From: Corynebacterium sp.
GTDB lineage: Bacteria > Actinomycetota > Actinomycetes > Mycobacteriales > Mycobacteriaceae
Length of the DNA stretch: 64,000 nucleotides
Direction of reading: 5' to 3'
Assembly: GCF_030532715.1 (NCBI RefSeq)
Contig: NZ_JAUNKO010000002.1
Span: 381,413-445,412 of the forward strand
This document shows, one piece after another, positions 42,792 to 52,272 of the stretch. Position numbers and translations under genes: made by a program. The notes under the pieces were generated by a model. It worked only from the letters and a program-made list of their open reading frames with translations. It was not told the DNA's origin and did not search any database. Position 1 is the first letter of the stretch. Each line of letters starts with the position of its first letter.

Positions 42792-42797
42792 TAGTAT
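42792..42797 (+). promoter_or_regulatory. -10 box for leaderless pfkA
   Basis: TAGTAT ends exactly 7 nt before the pfkA ATG, and no Shine-Dalgarno site lies between. Confidence 0.6.
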
Positions 42798-42804
42798 CGG
42801 AACT

Positions 42805-43833
42805 ATGCGTATTGCCACACTGACCTCCGGCGGCGACTGTCCGGGATTGAATGCTGTTATCCGCGGAATTGTCCGTACCGCCTCCTCGTATGGGTCGACG
42901 GTTGTTGGTTATGAAGATGGCTGGGTTGGTTTGATGGAGGATCGCCGAATTCAGCTGTATGACGATGAGGGAATTGACCGGATTTTGCTCCGCGGCGGCA
43001 CCATTTTGGGTACGGGTCGGTTGCACCCCGAGCGGTTCAAGGCGGGGTTGGAGCAGATCAAGGAAAACCTTGCGGATGCTGAGATTGATGCCCTGATCCC
43101 TATCGGCGGTGAGGGTACGTTGAAGGGTGCGAAGTGGTTGTCCGATAACGGTATCCCCGTGGTCGGCGTGCCTAAGACTATTGATAATGACGTCAATGGC
43201 ACGGACTACACTTTTGGTTTTGATACCGCGGTGTCGGTAGCTACGGATGCGATTGATCGGTTGCACACTACGGCGGAATCCCATAATCGCGTGATGATTG
43301 TGGAGGTCATGGGCCGTCACGTCGGCTGGATTGCGTTGCATGCGGGCATGGCCGGTGGCGCCCACTACATTGTCATTCCCGAAGTTCCGTTCGATATTGC
43401 CGAGATTTGTAAGGCTATGGAGCGTCGTTTCCAGATGGGGGAGAAGTACGGCATTATTGTCGTCGCGGAGGGCGCGTTGCCGAAGGAAGGCACGATGCAA
43501 TTTGATGAGGGCGGGGTGGATCAGTTTGGGCATCAAACCTTCAACGGCATCGGCCAGGTTATCGGTGATGAAATCAAGCAGCGTTTGGGCCACGATGTGC
43601 GCACGACGACGCTGGGGCACATTCAGCGCGGCGGCACCCCGACGGCGTACGATCGCGTGCTTGCTACCCGGTACGGTGTGCACGCGGCGCGGGCTTGTGA
43701 GAATGGCGATTTTGGCAAGTGTGTCGCGTTGCGTGGCGAGCACATTGAGCTGATCGATTTGCAGGAGGCGGTGGGCACGTTGAAGGTTGTGCCGAACGGC
43801 CGCTATCGGACCGCACAGGCGTTGTTCGGGTAA
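42805..43833 (+). CDS. pfkA: 6-phosphofructokinase
   Basis: A 342-residue glycolytic kinase that phosphorylates fructose 6-phosphate. Signatures are [16 protein letters not shown] at the N-terminus, [30 protein letters not shown] and [10 protein letters not shown]. The GGEGT (not GGDGS) sequence resembles that of actinobacterial enzymes, some of which use ATP and some PPi, so the phosphoryl donor is not certain. The start is chosen from the leaderless promoter; it begins MRIATL as expected. Confidence 0.93.
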   Translation: MRIATLTSGGDCPGLNAVIRGIVRTASSYGSTVVGYEDGWVGLMEDRRIQLYDDEGIDRILLRGGTILGTGRLHPERFKAGLEQIKENLADAEIDALIPIGGEGTLKGAKWLSDNGIPVVGVPKTIDNDVNGTDYTFGFDTAVSVATDAIDRLHTTAESHNRVMIVEVMGRHVGWIALHAGMAGGAHYIVIPEVPFDIAEICKAMERRFQMGEKYGIIVVAEGALPKEGTMQFDEGGVDQFGHQTFNGIGQVIGDEIKQRLGHDVRTTTLGHIQRGGTPTAYDRVLATRYGVHAARACENGDFGKCVALRGEHIELIDLQEAVGTLKVVPNGRYRTAQALFG

Positions 43834-43850
43834 TTGTTTGGTTGTTAAAT

Positions 43851-43905
43851 CACCCCTGAAAAACCATGTTGGGCAGTCGACGTGGGGTATTTCAGGGGTG
43901 TTTTT
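43851..43905 (+). terminator. Rho-independent terminator of pfkA
   Basis: CACCCCTGAAA (43851-43861) pairs with TTTCAGGGGTG (43890-43900), followed by TTTTT. Confidence 0.85.
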
Positions 43906-44010
43906 CTTACGCAAAAGTGTGCGATTTTCCCAGCTGGGACCGGTTTTGTATGGCCGCGTTGTTATCTTGATCTTTGGAAATTGTTCCGATGTTGAGAGGT
44001 GTTGTGCGCC

Positions 44011-44898
44011 GTGGCAGATACGAAGACCGCGTCCCCAACTGTCGCCGATGATGGCTGGGTGGACGCTGGTAGTTATAGTTTTAAACTTCAGGACGGCGTG
44101 ATCGTTGCCCGCAATGATAAGGGCCGGGTGTTGAAGACGGTTCCAGCGAAGGCGAAGAAGCTGCCGCAGTTCGAACAAATTGATGGTTTGCGCGTGTTTC
44201 TTGCCCAGCATGAGGAGCATTGCCTGTATACCGTACGCCGCTGGTTTTTGCATGGGTTGCCGGTGCCCGTGAGTGTGCTGTGCGCGGTGTGGCCGGATCC
44301 GTCGTGGCGCAAGTTTTTGCGCGATGTGGTCGTTTCTGATGGCCAGATCACCGGTTTTTTGCGCGCGGCGGATGATGCCGGGGTGCAGATCGTGGATCTC
44401 GACGGCGAGTCGAACACAATTGCTTATAGTGAGGCGGCGACCGTCATGTTGCAGCACCCTGCGGTGATGGCGGAGCTTGAGGAATGGCGCGAATTCGCCG
44501 TTGAGCTGGGCATTAGTCAAGGGTTAGATCAATTGTTCCGCGATGTGTACCGTAAGCCTGCTGATTCGGATGGTCAAAAGCGGGCTATGGCTGCCTATTC
44601 GGACGGGAATTATGGTCGTGCGGCGCATTTGTTTGGTCGTGCGCGTGGCGGCGGTTTTGTGGTCACCATGAATCAGGTTTCCATCGATGTGCATGAAGAT
44701 GGCAGGACGGTTTCTGCGGAGTTGGGCATTGATGCGTATGACATGGGCGAAGAGGCCATCATTGGGTCGTTGTCGTTTACGGAACGTGGGGTGTTGTTGC
44801 CGGCGGATAGGGTCGGTCCGATCGCTTGGTCTGAGGGGGTCAGAATGTGTGAGTTTGTGTATGCGGGTCGCACGATTACTACGGATGGAGGGCAGTAA
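44011..44898 (+). CDS. Short DUF4132-like protein
   Basis: A 295-residue soluble protein. The segment EWREFAVELGISQGLDQLFRDVYRKP and the following AHLFGRARGGGF resemble the C-terminal DUF4132 domain of much longer proteins such as E. coli YehI. Here only this domain with a short N-terminal region is present. The start is uncertain; I chose GTG 44011 (GAGAGG 11 nt upstream). The next gene begins after 3 bp, so the two work together. The function of the family is unknown; in other bacteria it accompanies MoxR-type AAA and VWA proteins. Confidence 0.65.
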   Translation: MADTKTASPTVADDGWVDAGSYSFKLQDGVIVARNDKGRVLKTVPAKAKKLPQFEQIDGLRVFLAQHEEHCLYTVRRWFLHGLPVPVSVLCAVWPDPSWRKFLRDVVVSDGQITGFLRAADDAGVQIVDLDGESNTIAYSEAATVMLQHPAVMAELEEWREFAVELGISQGLDQLFRDVYRKPADSDGQKRAMAAYSDGNYGRAAHLFGRARGGGFVVTMNQVSIDVHEDGRTVSAELGIDAYDMGEEAIIGSLSFTERGVLLPADRVGPIAWSEGVRMCEFVYAGRTITTDGGQ

Positions 44899-44901
44899 GC
44901 A

Positions 44902-47900
44902 ATGGGGAATGATGTGCTGGAATTGGGCGGTATTTTGCCGCTCGATCAAGGGTGCCCTGATCAGGCGAGTCACTTGTTGGCGGTGCAGTTTGATTACCAT
45001 GGCCGTCCGATCGTGCGATTGGTCGCGGAGGAACTTGTTACGGCGGAGGAATTGACGCTCGGAGCGCTGGGAGTGTCGAGTGAATGTTCCCGTGAGGTGG
45101 GGGCGGTGGTGCAGCGTGCGGTGGGTTTTCCGGCGTGGCCGATTATGCATGATCCTGACAATGCGCGGCACGCGTTGAACCTTGTGGGCGATCTTGAATG
45201 GGCGCGTAAAAGTGCCCGCAACCGGCCGAAGCAGGTGAAGGAGCGCTTTGATGCTCTCACTACCGAGCTCACGGCGTCGGCGCCGCATTTTGTGCCGACG
45301 TTGTTGGAAGAGTTGAGTCGGATTTTCTACGAGGCGGATAGTGACAAGCTTGCGCGCCAGTATTTTAGTAAAGCCCGTGAGATCGAGCGTTCGTACGATA
45401 TTCCTGTTGACCCTGACCGGCACCAAGCGGTGTTTTTAGAGTTTGCGATTGCGGGTGTGGTTTCGGCGCGTGATATGACCATTGAAACGACTGCTGCCTT
45501 GCAGCGTTTCGCCGACCCCAAGGACGCGTATGAATATTTGTTCACGGTGAACTTGGAGCGGGTGCGTGCTGGTGTGGAGCCATACGCGTACCTGGTGCGT
45601 GATTTGCGCAAAGCCGGGAAAGCGGCCGGTATTGCTGCCGCCGAGGTGGATAACCGCATTATTGATGCTTTTATGGAGCTCAAAGCGACGTATCATGCGC
45701 CGGCGGGTTTTTGGAAGGCGATTCGCCGTTCGTTGGTGCCTCGTGCGGCGGAGGTGCCGGCGGTTGCGGCATTTCTGCTGGCCACCAAGCCGGCTAGTTT
45801 TACGCTCGAGCAGTATTTTGAGTTGCTCAATGCGGCTGAGGCTTTGGTGAAGCTGCGGCAGGATCGGCCGAAGCACGCCGCATGGTTAATCGACGTCATT
45901 AATAGGTATTCGGTGCACGGTGGCGATGAGGCGAGCCTTGTGCTCAGCGAGGTAAATCTTGCGGCGGACGCGTTGCAGGATCGCACGATTACGGCGGCGC
46001 TTCGATGGTTGCCGCTGAGTGTGCTTGATGCGTTGCTTGAGTATGGGGTGCATTTCCACACTGTCGGTGGGACGCACTATTACTCGCACCCTTGTTGGGA
46101 TACCTGGTTGGAATCCGAATACGCTGCCGATCGTCGCCCATTGGCGTTTCTTGCGAAGCACCCTACGTTCCGGCGTGATTTGCTGAATGACCTCACGCCT
46201 AAGGCTATCGCTACGCACGTCGACGTGTTCTTAGCTAACGAACCTGCGTTTGAGATCGTGCTTGAACGGTTGGACGAGTACATTGAGCAGCGCTCCCGGG
46301 AGGCTGGCAGTATTCCGCGGATAGGTTCGTTCCTTGACTCTGTGGCCACGGAATTGTCCGACCCGAAGTTGCGCGCAGCTGCCGGTGGGCGGATTGAGCA
46401 ATTGTTGGATTTCGACGCCGCGGAATCGCTCCAGCTCGCCATCCGAAGCGGTACGCTGGCTGAATACACGTGGCCGACGTATGAGCAAGCCTTGGCGCGG
46501 GTGCGTGAGCGTTCCGGCACCAACGATGTGCGAGTGTTCGAATCGTACCCGGCGGTGGCAGTGGCCAGCGGATCGTTCGTTGAGGTCATTGACGGTGAAA
46601 AAGTTCTGTACAGCGGCGAGCTGCCCGTCACGCATAGTAGGGTCTCTTCCGCACGTTTCGTCGATGGGGACGTGGTAGTGACGTACATGCCCCAGAATAC
46701 TTATCGCACGCAAGTGATATGGCTTGACGGCGGCGCGCCCAAGGTTGTTGATTACATTAATGGTTCGCTTCAGCGGTATTCTTTGCCTGTCGCACAGGGC
46801 CGGTTGACTGCGCATGGTTTGATTACGCCCGGTGACGTTTCGTTCGGTTCCGATGCCGGTTCGGTGTTGGCTTCGGACGCCACGGGTGCGCCTTCGGTGG
46901 GCGTGCGTTACGAGTGGAGCATGCATCGGTGGGATGGGCACCAGCGCTACCCGTGGACACTGGAGGGCATTAAACCGTTGGCTGAATTGCTTGGCCTTGA
47001 CCGGTTTGGTTTTGATGCCTCAACTTATTTCGAGAGCGCGAAATTCGCCATAAACTCGTGCGTGGTTATCCCGGCGCAACCTACTACCCAGGACAGCCCG
47101 TTTGGTCAACTTGACGGGGTGCATATCAGCCTTGCTGTGCTCGATGGGGGCAAGTGCAAGATTTTCAGTGCACTTGGAAACTTCGAGGTGGGCGATGCAT
47201 GCGGCTTTGTTGTGCGGCGACCAGGTGGCGGTTTTTGGCTGGGGAGTACTGATGGCTCGTCGCGGTTAGCAGATATTGATTCTGGGCTTCCCGTTGCTGT
47301 TGCCACTGTTGCCGGTGTGAAGGCCGATGTTGAGTATTTGCCGGAGGCTGGTTGGCATCAGCTGCAACCTCGAGATGTGAAGGCTAGCGCGGTGATGCGC
47401 GCGTACACGCGCCAACAGGCGGAGCGGGTGTTGGCGGCGTTGCAAACCACATCGGCTGATGCGGATGTGCGGGACGTTCTCGCGCAGCAGTTGGGCACCA
47501 CCGATCCATCCGTTATCGAACCTGTCGTGAGCATCGCAGAGACAGTGCACCAGTACACATCTCGGTTTGAAAAGATGCTCTCTGAGAGCATGCAACCCGC
47601 GCTTGGGATACCGGGACAGCCGGGGAACACGCTGGTCACTACGGAGGCGCTTGCGGCCCTGAAAGACTTTGCGGACTTTGGGTATTCCTACACCCCGCAG
47701 AGTGTTTCGGAGATTGCGCTCGCCATCGGGGCGTTGCGGGACGGTGGCACCGACACCGAGGTGTTTGAAAAGTACTCGAATCAGTTGGGCTGGTTGCGGT
47801 TATCCGGTCAAGAACGGTTCCTGCTCGCCTTGGTGGGCTCACCGATGTTTGCGGAGGTGTATGGGGAGCAGGTGCTGCGTGATCTCATCTTTTTCTTGCG

Positions 47901-49410
47901 CCGGTGTGTGGAACTCGGTGTGCTCGCTGCTGGTCGCCGCTATGTTGAGCTCCAACCGCTCGAGGATCGCGTGGTGAGTAAGCGGGAGGTGATTGCGGAG
48001 TTACACGATTGCAATGTGTTGGCGTTCACCGATGTTTGGGGGAGCACAAGCACATGGCATGTAGTCAAGGCGTGGGTCCCAGCGACACGACGTTCGAAGT
48101 TTGGTGCATTGTCCGTCATGAACGAGGGCAAGGATTTTTCGCTGGATGCGCCTGCGTTTCTTGCCGGGCTGGATGCGATTGAGGAGCAGTTGACCGGTCG
48201 CCGTTTGCGGGTGGAGACGTTGTCGAAGTTGGCACAGCACACGCCGCTGACGCCCGAGGGTGTGATGTACATGTTCACGGGTATGTTTGGTTTGCGCACG
48301 TGGGACACGTCATTTTTGAGCGCGGAGCAACGCGAGGTTTACGGTTGGAAAGCCACCACGGCAACGGCCGCGCGCATTCAGGTACGTGCGTTTGATGAGC
48401 ATCTTCGCGGTGTGCTTTCGGCGGCGGTGCCGCAGGATAATGTGGCGGACTATATTCACCATGGCCCGGATGCCGACGCCGTGCTGAGTTACTGGAAGCA
48501 AATGTACGGCCCGGTGGAACTTTCGTTGACTAATAAGGAGTACACGACCCTGAATTCCCAGGTGGAGTGGTCGGGTTCGACATTATTTCGGATGATCATG
48601 GGCGAGGCTTCCGCATTGGGCAATGGTGAGTCCTTGTCTGCGTGGCAGCGTGAGGAATTGTTGGGTTGGCTGTTGACGTTGGCGGAGCAGCGGAGTTTGG
48701 ATGATCCAACTCGACCATTGTTGGCGCAGCGTTTGGCGTGGTTGCGTGGGCTTGCGGAGCGCAATTTGGGTCAGATGGCGGCCGACGCGCGGGAGAAGCT
48801 GGTTGCGGTGGATTTCGGCTCGGAATTTGAAAAACTCCCGAACGCCAGGCAAGCGGATTTCCAGGCGCGGTTGCTGGCGGAAGGACACTTCGATGCCTTG
48901 ATCGACGACCTGCGTGAGGTGTACGCGCGCCCAGGCGACCCCCACGACCCTGCGGTGAGCGCACCGGAAATTGTTGACGCCGTGGCGAAGCACCATGAGG
49001 TGAGTTTCGACGCCGCGCGCTACTACCTGCAGCTGTTGGCGTTGATGCGTCCAACTGATGCAAACATTCGGTTGTGGAATGGTTGGCGGAAGAAGGACAT
49101 TGATCGCGCCTCTGAGGAGCTGGTGGCACGCGGGTTGATCGAGCAGGCCACGCGATCGGGTGCTGGCCGTAGCAGGTTTTTGCCGGGTGGTTGGCTGCGC
49201 GGTATATCGGGCTCGAAACCTGTCGAGGTGTGGAAGGCGCCGCTGTATTTGTTGTGGCAGGATTCCGCAGTGCGGCCGATTGTTACCGGCGCTCCGGCGT
49301 TGGTGCCGCTGGCGAAGTTGTTTGCCCAGGCGTGGGATCGTTGTGTAACCGGGGATGCTCCCGGCTACCAGGAGTTGGAGACGGTGCGGTACCGGTCGCG
49401 GCGTCGATAG
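44902..49410 (+). CDS. Giant 1502-residue protein, probable partner of the DUF4132 protein
   Basis: The largest gene in the window. The first ~500 residues are helical (ARQYFSKAREIERSY, TLEQYFELLNAAEALVKLRQ). Residues about 530-815 are rich in beta-strands (AVAVASGSFVEVIDGEKVLY, RVSSARFVDGDVVVTYM), possibly a propeller. The rest is helical and ends with a winged-helix-like stretch (KKDIDRASEELVARGLIEQA) and SRFLPGGWL. No signal peptide, membrane helix, Walker motif or nuclease motif is seen. I recall similar long actinobacterial proteins near MoxR/VWA/DUF4132 loci, but neither an AAA nor a soluble VWA gene is adjacent here. Confidence 0.6.
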   Translation: MGNDVLELGGILPLDQGCPDQASHLLAVQFDYHGRPIVRLVAEELVTAEELTLGALGVSSECSREVGAVVQRAVGFPAWPIMHDPDNARHALNLVGDLEWARKSARNRPKQVKERFDALTTELTASAPHFVPTLLEELSRIFYEADSDKLARQYFSKAREIERSYDIPVDPDRHQAVFLEFAIAGVVSARDMTIETTAALQRFADPKDAYEYLFTVNLERVRAGVEPYAYLVRDLRKAGKAAGIAAAEVDNRIIDAFMELKATYHAPAGFWKAIRRSLVPRAAEVPAVAAFLLATKPASFTLEQYFELLNAAEALVKLRQDRPKHAAWLIDVINRYSVHGGDEASLVLSEVNLAADALQDRTITAALRWLPLSVLDALLEYGVHFHTVGGTHYYSHPCWDTWLESEYAADRRPLAFLAKHPTFRRDLLNDLTPKAIATHVDVFLANEPAFEIVLERLDEYIEQRSREAGSIPRIGSFLDSVATELSDPKLRAAAGGRIEQLLDFDAAESLQLAIRSGTLAEYTWPTYEQALARVRERSGTNDVRVFESYPAVAVASGSFVEVIDGEKVLYSGELPVTHSRVSSARFVDGDVVVTYMPQNTYRTQVIWLDGGAPKVVDYINGSLQRYSLPVAQGRLTAHGLITPGDVSFGSDAGSVLASDATGAPSVGVRYEWSMHRWDGHQRYPWTLEGIKPLAELLGLDRFGFDASTYFESAKFAINSCVVIPAQPTTQDSPFGQLDGVHISLAVLDGGKCKIFSALGNFEVGDACGFVVRRPGGGFWLGSTDGSSRLADIDSGLPVAVATVAGVKADVEYLPEAGWHQLQPRDVKASAVMRAYTRQQAERVLAALQTTSADADVRDVLAQQLGTTDPSVIEPVVSIAETVHQYTSRFEKMLSESMQPALGIPGQPGNTLVTTEALAALKDFADFGYSYTPQSVSEIALAIGALRDGGTDTEVFEKYSNQLGWLRLSGQERFLLALVGSPMFAEVYGEQVLRDLIFFLRRCVELGVLAAGRRYVELQPLEDRVVSKREVIAELHDCNVLAFTDVWGSTSTWHVVKAWVPATRRSKFGALSVMNEGKDFSLDAPAFLAGLDAIEEQLTGRRLRVETLSKLAQHTPLTPEGVMYMFTGMFGLRTWDTSFLSAEQREVYGWKATTATAARIQVRAFDEHLRGVLSAAVPQDNVADYIHHGPDADAVLSYWKQMYGPVELSLTNKEYTTLNSQVEWSGSTLFRMIMGEASALGNGESLSAWQREELLGWLLTLAEQRSLDDPTRPLLAQRLAWLRGLAERNLGQMAADAREKLVAVDFGSEFEKLPNARQADFQARLLAEGHFDALIDDLREVYARPGDPHDPAVSAPEIVDAVAKHHEVSFDAARYYLQLLALMRPTDANIRLWNGWRKKDIDRASEELVARGLIEQATRSGAGRSRFLPGGWLRGISGSKPVEVWKAPLYLLWQDSAVRPIVTGAPALVPLAKLFAQAWDRCVTGDAPGYQELETVRYRSRRR

Positions 49411-49422
49411 ACCAGTTGTGTC

Positions 49423-49456
49423 GAGTGGGCCCCGTAGTGGCACGCGGGGCCCACTC
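49423..49456 (+). terminator. Strong hairpin after the 1502-residue gene
   Basis: GAGTGGGCCCCG and CGGGGCCCACTC form a perfect 12-bp stem with a 10-nt loop, 12 nt after the stop. No U-tract follows. Confidence 0.6.
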
Positions 49457-50129
49457 GGTGTTCGATCGGATGTGCGCGGACGCCAGTGGGGAGTGCGGGG
49501 GCATTTTGGGCTGGGCGCGTCGCGTCGCGGTGGTGGGGGTATATGTGCAGCAGACGTGTTGGCCACCAATATTTGCTGAGAATGATTGCGTGTTTCCCAC
49601 AGGAACGACTTCCGATTCTTCGCATTCCTCATTGTGGCTTTAACTTGTTGTGTGGAATTCGTCGGGTTTTCCGTCAGATTTGCAGCCGCGAGTTTCTGTG
49701 TGCTAAAGCGCGGCAAAGTGGCAGAGTTTCGTCGGGGAATGGTTGGTTGTTTCCGCTGTAATGTTCCCGTGCGACGTTGGGGGCGTGTTCCGGTCAGTTT
49801 CTTTGCTGCCTTTCATGTGAGTGTGGCTGAGAAACGCTGTGCACTGGGGTTGCGTCCGCGGTGGGGTGGCGAATGCGCGCACTCGGCGGCAGGCCTCCCG
49901 CGGTTCGAAAAGTCGTCCACAAAAGTATTTGACACAAATGTCTGAATCTTAAACTTATTGTGCGGCACTGAATTTGTTGGGCGGGAAAAGGTAGTGTTCT
50001 TTGGTTTTCCAGATTTCTGGCATTGGGGCGAGAAGTACCCCTGAATTTGTCATATTGGCGCGGCAAATTCCTGAGTTAATCCTAAGAATATTGGATTTTA
50101 GTAGCGGATCTCGGATCTATTTGTTTCTA
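49457..50129. other. Long intergenic region upstream of the VWA gene
   Basis: About 670 bp without a supported gene. Short open frames exist (for instance 49586-49945), but they lack homology cues and ribosome sites. The right third is AT-rich and contains the VWA promoter. Confidence 0.5.
49929..49955 (+). promoter_or_regulatory. Candidate promoter of the VWA gene
   Basis: A consensus TTGACA (49929-49934) is followed by TAAACT (49950-49955) with a 15-bp spacer. It would give a 5' leader of about 170 nt. Confidence 0.5.
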
Positions 50130-52151
50130 ATGGATGGTATGAATACGCGAACTACGTTTTGGCAACATCTGTTGAAGTCAGGCAGTACTGCTAAACGCTC
50201 TGGCCCGATTGCGGCGTTAGGAGCGTGTGTGCTGCTCGGAGCCGGTACCCCGGTTGTGTGGGCGGTCGATACTGCACAAGCTGAGGAAAAGTATCCCGAT
50301 ACGGCGCTTATCTTGGATGCTTCTGGTTCTATGTGGGCTCCAGATGCTTCCGGACAGGTCCGCATGGATGCCGCAAAAGAAGCCACTAAGAAATTGGTGG
50401 AGCAGCTGCCGGAAGAGCAGAAGGTCGCGCTGCTGACCTACGGTATTGGCACCGGCAACAGCGATGCGGAAAAGGAAGCTGGCTGCCAGGACGTGCACAC
50501 GCTGGTGAAGCTGGGTGGTGCCCGTGGCGATATCACCTCTCAGATCGATGGTTTGGTCGCGAGTGGCTACACTCCGATCGGCCCGGCGTTGTTGGCTGCG
50601 GAAAAGGAACTGGATGGTTCCGGCAAGCGTGAAATCGTGCTGGTCAGTGACGGTATTGATACCTGTGCGCCGCCGCAGGTTGCGGATGTGGCCCGGGAAA
50701 TCCGTGAGCGCTCCGGCGATGACATTGTGATCAACGTGGTTGGTTTCAACGTCAATGAGGAAGCCCGTAACCAGTTGCAAGAGGTGGCCCAGGTCGGTGG
50801 CGGCGTCTACGCGGACGCCAGCGACGCCGATAGCTTGCTGCAAACCCTGTCGGCGAAGACCGGCAATGGCGGTGACGCCGCTGAGGATGGCAAGTCCACC
50901 AGCACGGAAACCACTACCTCGGAATCGTCGACGGATGCTACGACCTCGGAAAGTGAATCCTCCACCACTGAAAGCACTGGTGCGGCCAGCGAACCGACCT
51001 CCGGCGAGACTGCGGAAAACGGTGCAACGGTAGCGCTGGGTGGGCTTGACGGTGAAAAGCCCGCGCCGGAGGTATATAAAGGTACGATTCCGGCAGTGAC
51101 GCAAGAAGGCGGCGAGGCAAAGGACCAGGAGCTGAGCTGGACGGTGGACCTTGAGGAGGGTCAGCAGCTCAACGCCGGTTTCCTCGTGCCTGCCCCGAAG
51201 GAAAACACGGTTGCTGGTGGCAGCACCATCACCCTCACCCCGACGTTGACCAGCGCGGATGGCAAGACCTGCGTGGCTACCGCCACTGAGGCGAAGGTGG
51301 ACAATGATTTCTCCTTCACCCAGTCCGCGTCGCTGCTGTCCCCGGTGATTGAAAAGAACGGTGTGTGCAAGCCCGGCAAGTACACCCTGTCGCTTCAGCG
51401 TTCCGGTGATCTCGTTGGTGACCAGGAACTTCCCGTGGATGTGTCGTTGTGGGGTGTGCCGCAGGTTGCGGAAGATAAGATGACCAAGCCGGCCGAGGAG
51501 CCCGCCATCGAGGAAATTACCGTTGGTGAGGCCAGCGGTAAGCTGCCCACCGATATGGATATGGCTGCCGCTCCGAGCGTGAAGGAAGGCACCTACGACG
51601 TCGAGCTCGCGCCGGGCGAAACGTATTGGTTCAAGGTTCCGGTGGAGGACGGCCAGCGCCTGCAGATGCAAATGCAGGCCGAGCCGACCGGCGCGGAAGG
51701 CCACAATGTTGGCTGGAAGGTGTTCGGCCCGCTGTACAACCCGATTGAATTGCACCAGGGCGATAAGGGCAACGTTGCGTTGAACGCGAACGAGGCGACC
51801 AATGCCGGTATTGCGACACAGCCGATCCAGTGGTCGAACTTGGCCACCGAAGGTCCCGCCGCAAATGGCTTCCTCGCTGGTGAGCAGCTGGTGGCGTTGC
51901 GTCACACCGCGCCGGAAGGGCAGAACACTCCCGCGAAGTTCCGGTTGGCGTTGGCAAACACTGGGCAGTCTGCACAGGCACCGGATTTCAAGAACGCCAC
52001 CGGTGTTGCGGAAACCAAGGCTGATAAGGCTGCGACCAACACCAATAAGAATGGTGCGAATGTGTGGTGGCTGTTGCTGCTGCTGTTCACCCTCGTGGGT
52101 ATCGTTTCGTACGTAGCTGCGCGCAAGAAGTGGGATAACGACGCCGCTTAA
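50130..52151 (+). CDS. Secreted, membrane-anchored von Willebrand factor A protein
   Basis: A 673-residue protein. The N-terminal signal peptide (core AALGACVLLGAGTPVVWA) ends near AQAEE. The VWA domain has a complete metal-ion site: DASGS (D63), the Thr in SGYTPIGPAL, and the Asp in LVSDGIDTC. A Ser/Thr/Glu-rich linker runs at about 253-293. A beta-rich ectodomain follows, then a C-terminal membrane helix (WWLLLLLFTLVGIVSYVA) and a basic tail. The start could be ATG 50130 or 50139. It likely sits outside the cell membrane and binds protein or matrix ligands. Confidence 0.82.
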   Translation: MDGMNTRTTFWQHLLKSGSTAKRSGPIAALGACVLLGAGTPVVWAVDTAQAEEKYPDTALILDASGSMWAPDASGQVRMDAAKEATKKLVEQLPEEQKVALLTYGIGTGNSDAEKEAGCQDVHTLVKLGGARGDITSQIDGLVASGYTPIGPALLAAEKELDGSGKREIVLVSDGIDTCAPPQVADVAREIRERSGDDIVINVVGFNVNEEARNQLQEVAQVGGGVYADASDADSLLQTLSAKTGNGGDAAEDGKSTSTETTTSESSTDATTSESESSTTESTGAASEPTSGETAENGATVALGGLDGEKPAPEVYKGTIPAVTQEGGEAKDQELSWTVDLEEGQQLNAGFLVPAPKENTVAGGSTITLTPTLTSADGKTCVATATEAKVDNDFSFTQSASLLSPVIEKNGVCKPGKYTLSLQRSGDLVGDQELPVDVSLWGVPQVAEDKMTKPAEEPAIEEITVGEASGKLPTDMDMAAAPSVKEGTYDVELAPGETYWFKVPVEDGQRLQMQMQAEPTGAEGHNVGWKVFGPLYNPIELHQGDKGNVALNANEATNAGIATQPIQWSNLATEGPAANGFLAGEQLVALRHTAPEGQNTPAKFRLALANTGQSAQAPDFKNATGVAETKADKAATNTNKNGANVWWLLLLLFTLVGIVSYVAARKKWDNDAA

Positions 52152-52169
52152 CCAGCAGTTATTGTGACG

Positions 52170-52209
52170 CTTCAGGCCGGCGTTCGCCGGTCTTGTGGCG
52201 TGCCTGAAG
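52170..52209 (+). terminator. Hairpin after the VWA gene
   Basis: CTTCAGGC (52170-52177) pairs with GCCTGAAG (52202-52209), with an inner CCGGCG-TTCG-CCGG helix. No U-tract follows. Confidence 0.4.
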
Positions 52210-52258
52210 CCGGGTTCGATTGGGTGGGGCTGAAGGTAGCTTCGCCGCAGGCAGTCGG

Positions 52259-52264
52259 TATAGT
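52259..52264 (+). promoter_or_regulatory. -10 box for possibly leaderless gatB
   Basis: TATAGT ends 8 nt before the gatB ATG, with no Shine-Dalgarno site between. Confidence 0.45.
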
Positions 52265-52272
52265 TTGTCGGT

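Noticed and set aside
42544..42804. In-frame N-terminal extension of pfkA with a hydrophobic start
   Set aside because: PfkA proteins begin at MRIATL, and the ATG at 42805 has an ideal leaderless -10 box. The upstream residues are low-complexity Gly/Val/Arg.
49486..49945. Two overlapping plus-strand open frames of 91 and 119 codons upstream of the VWA gene
   Set aside because: They have no ribosome sites, odd Cys/Arg-rich composition and overlap each other. They look like non-coding sequence.
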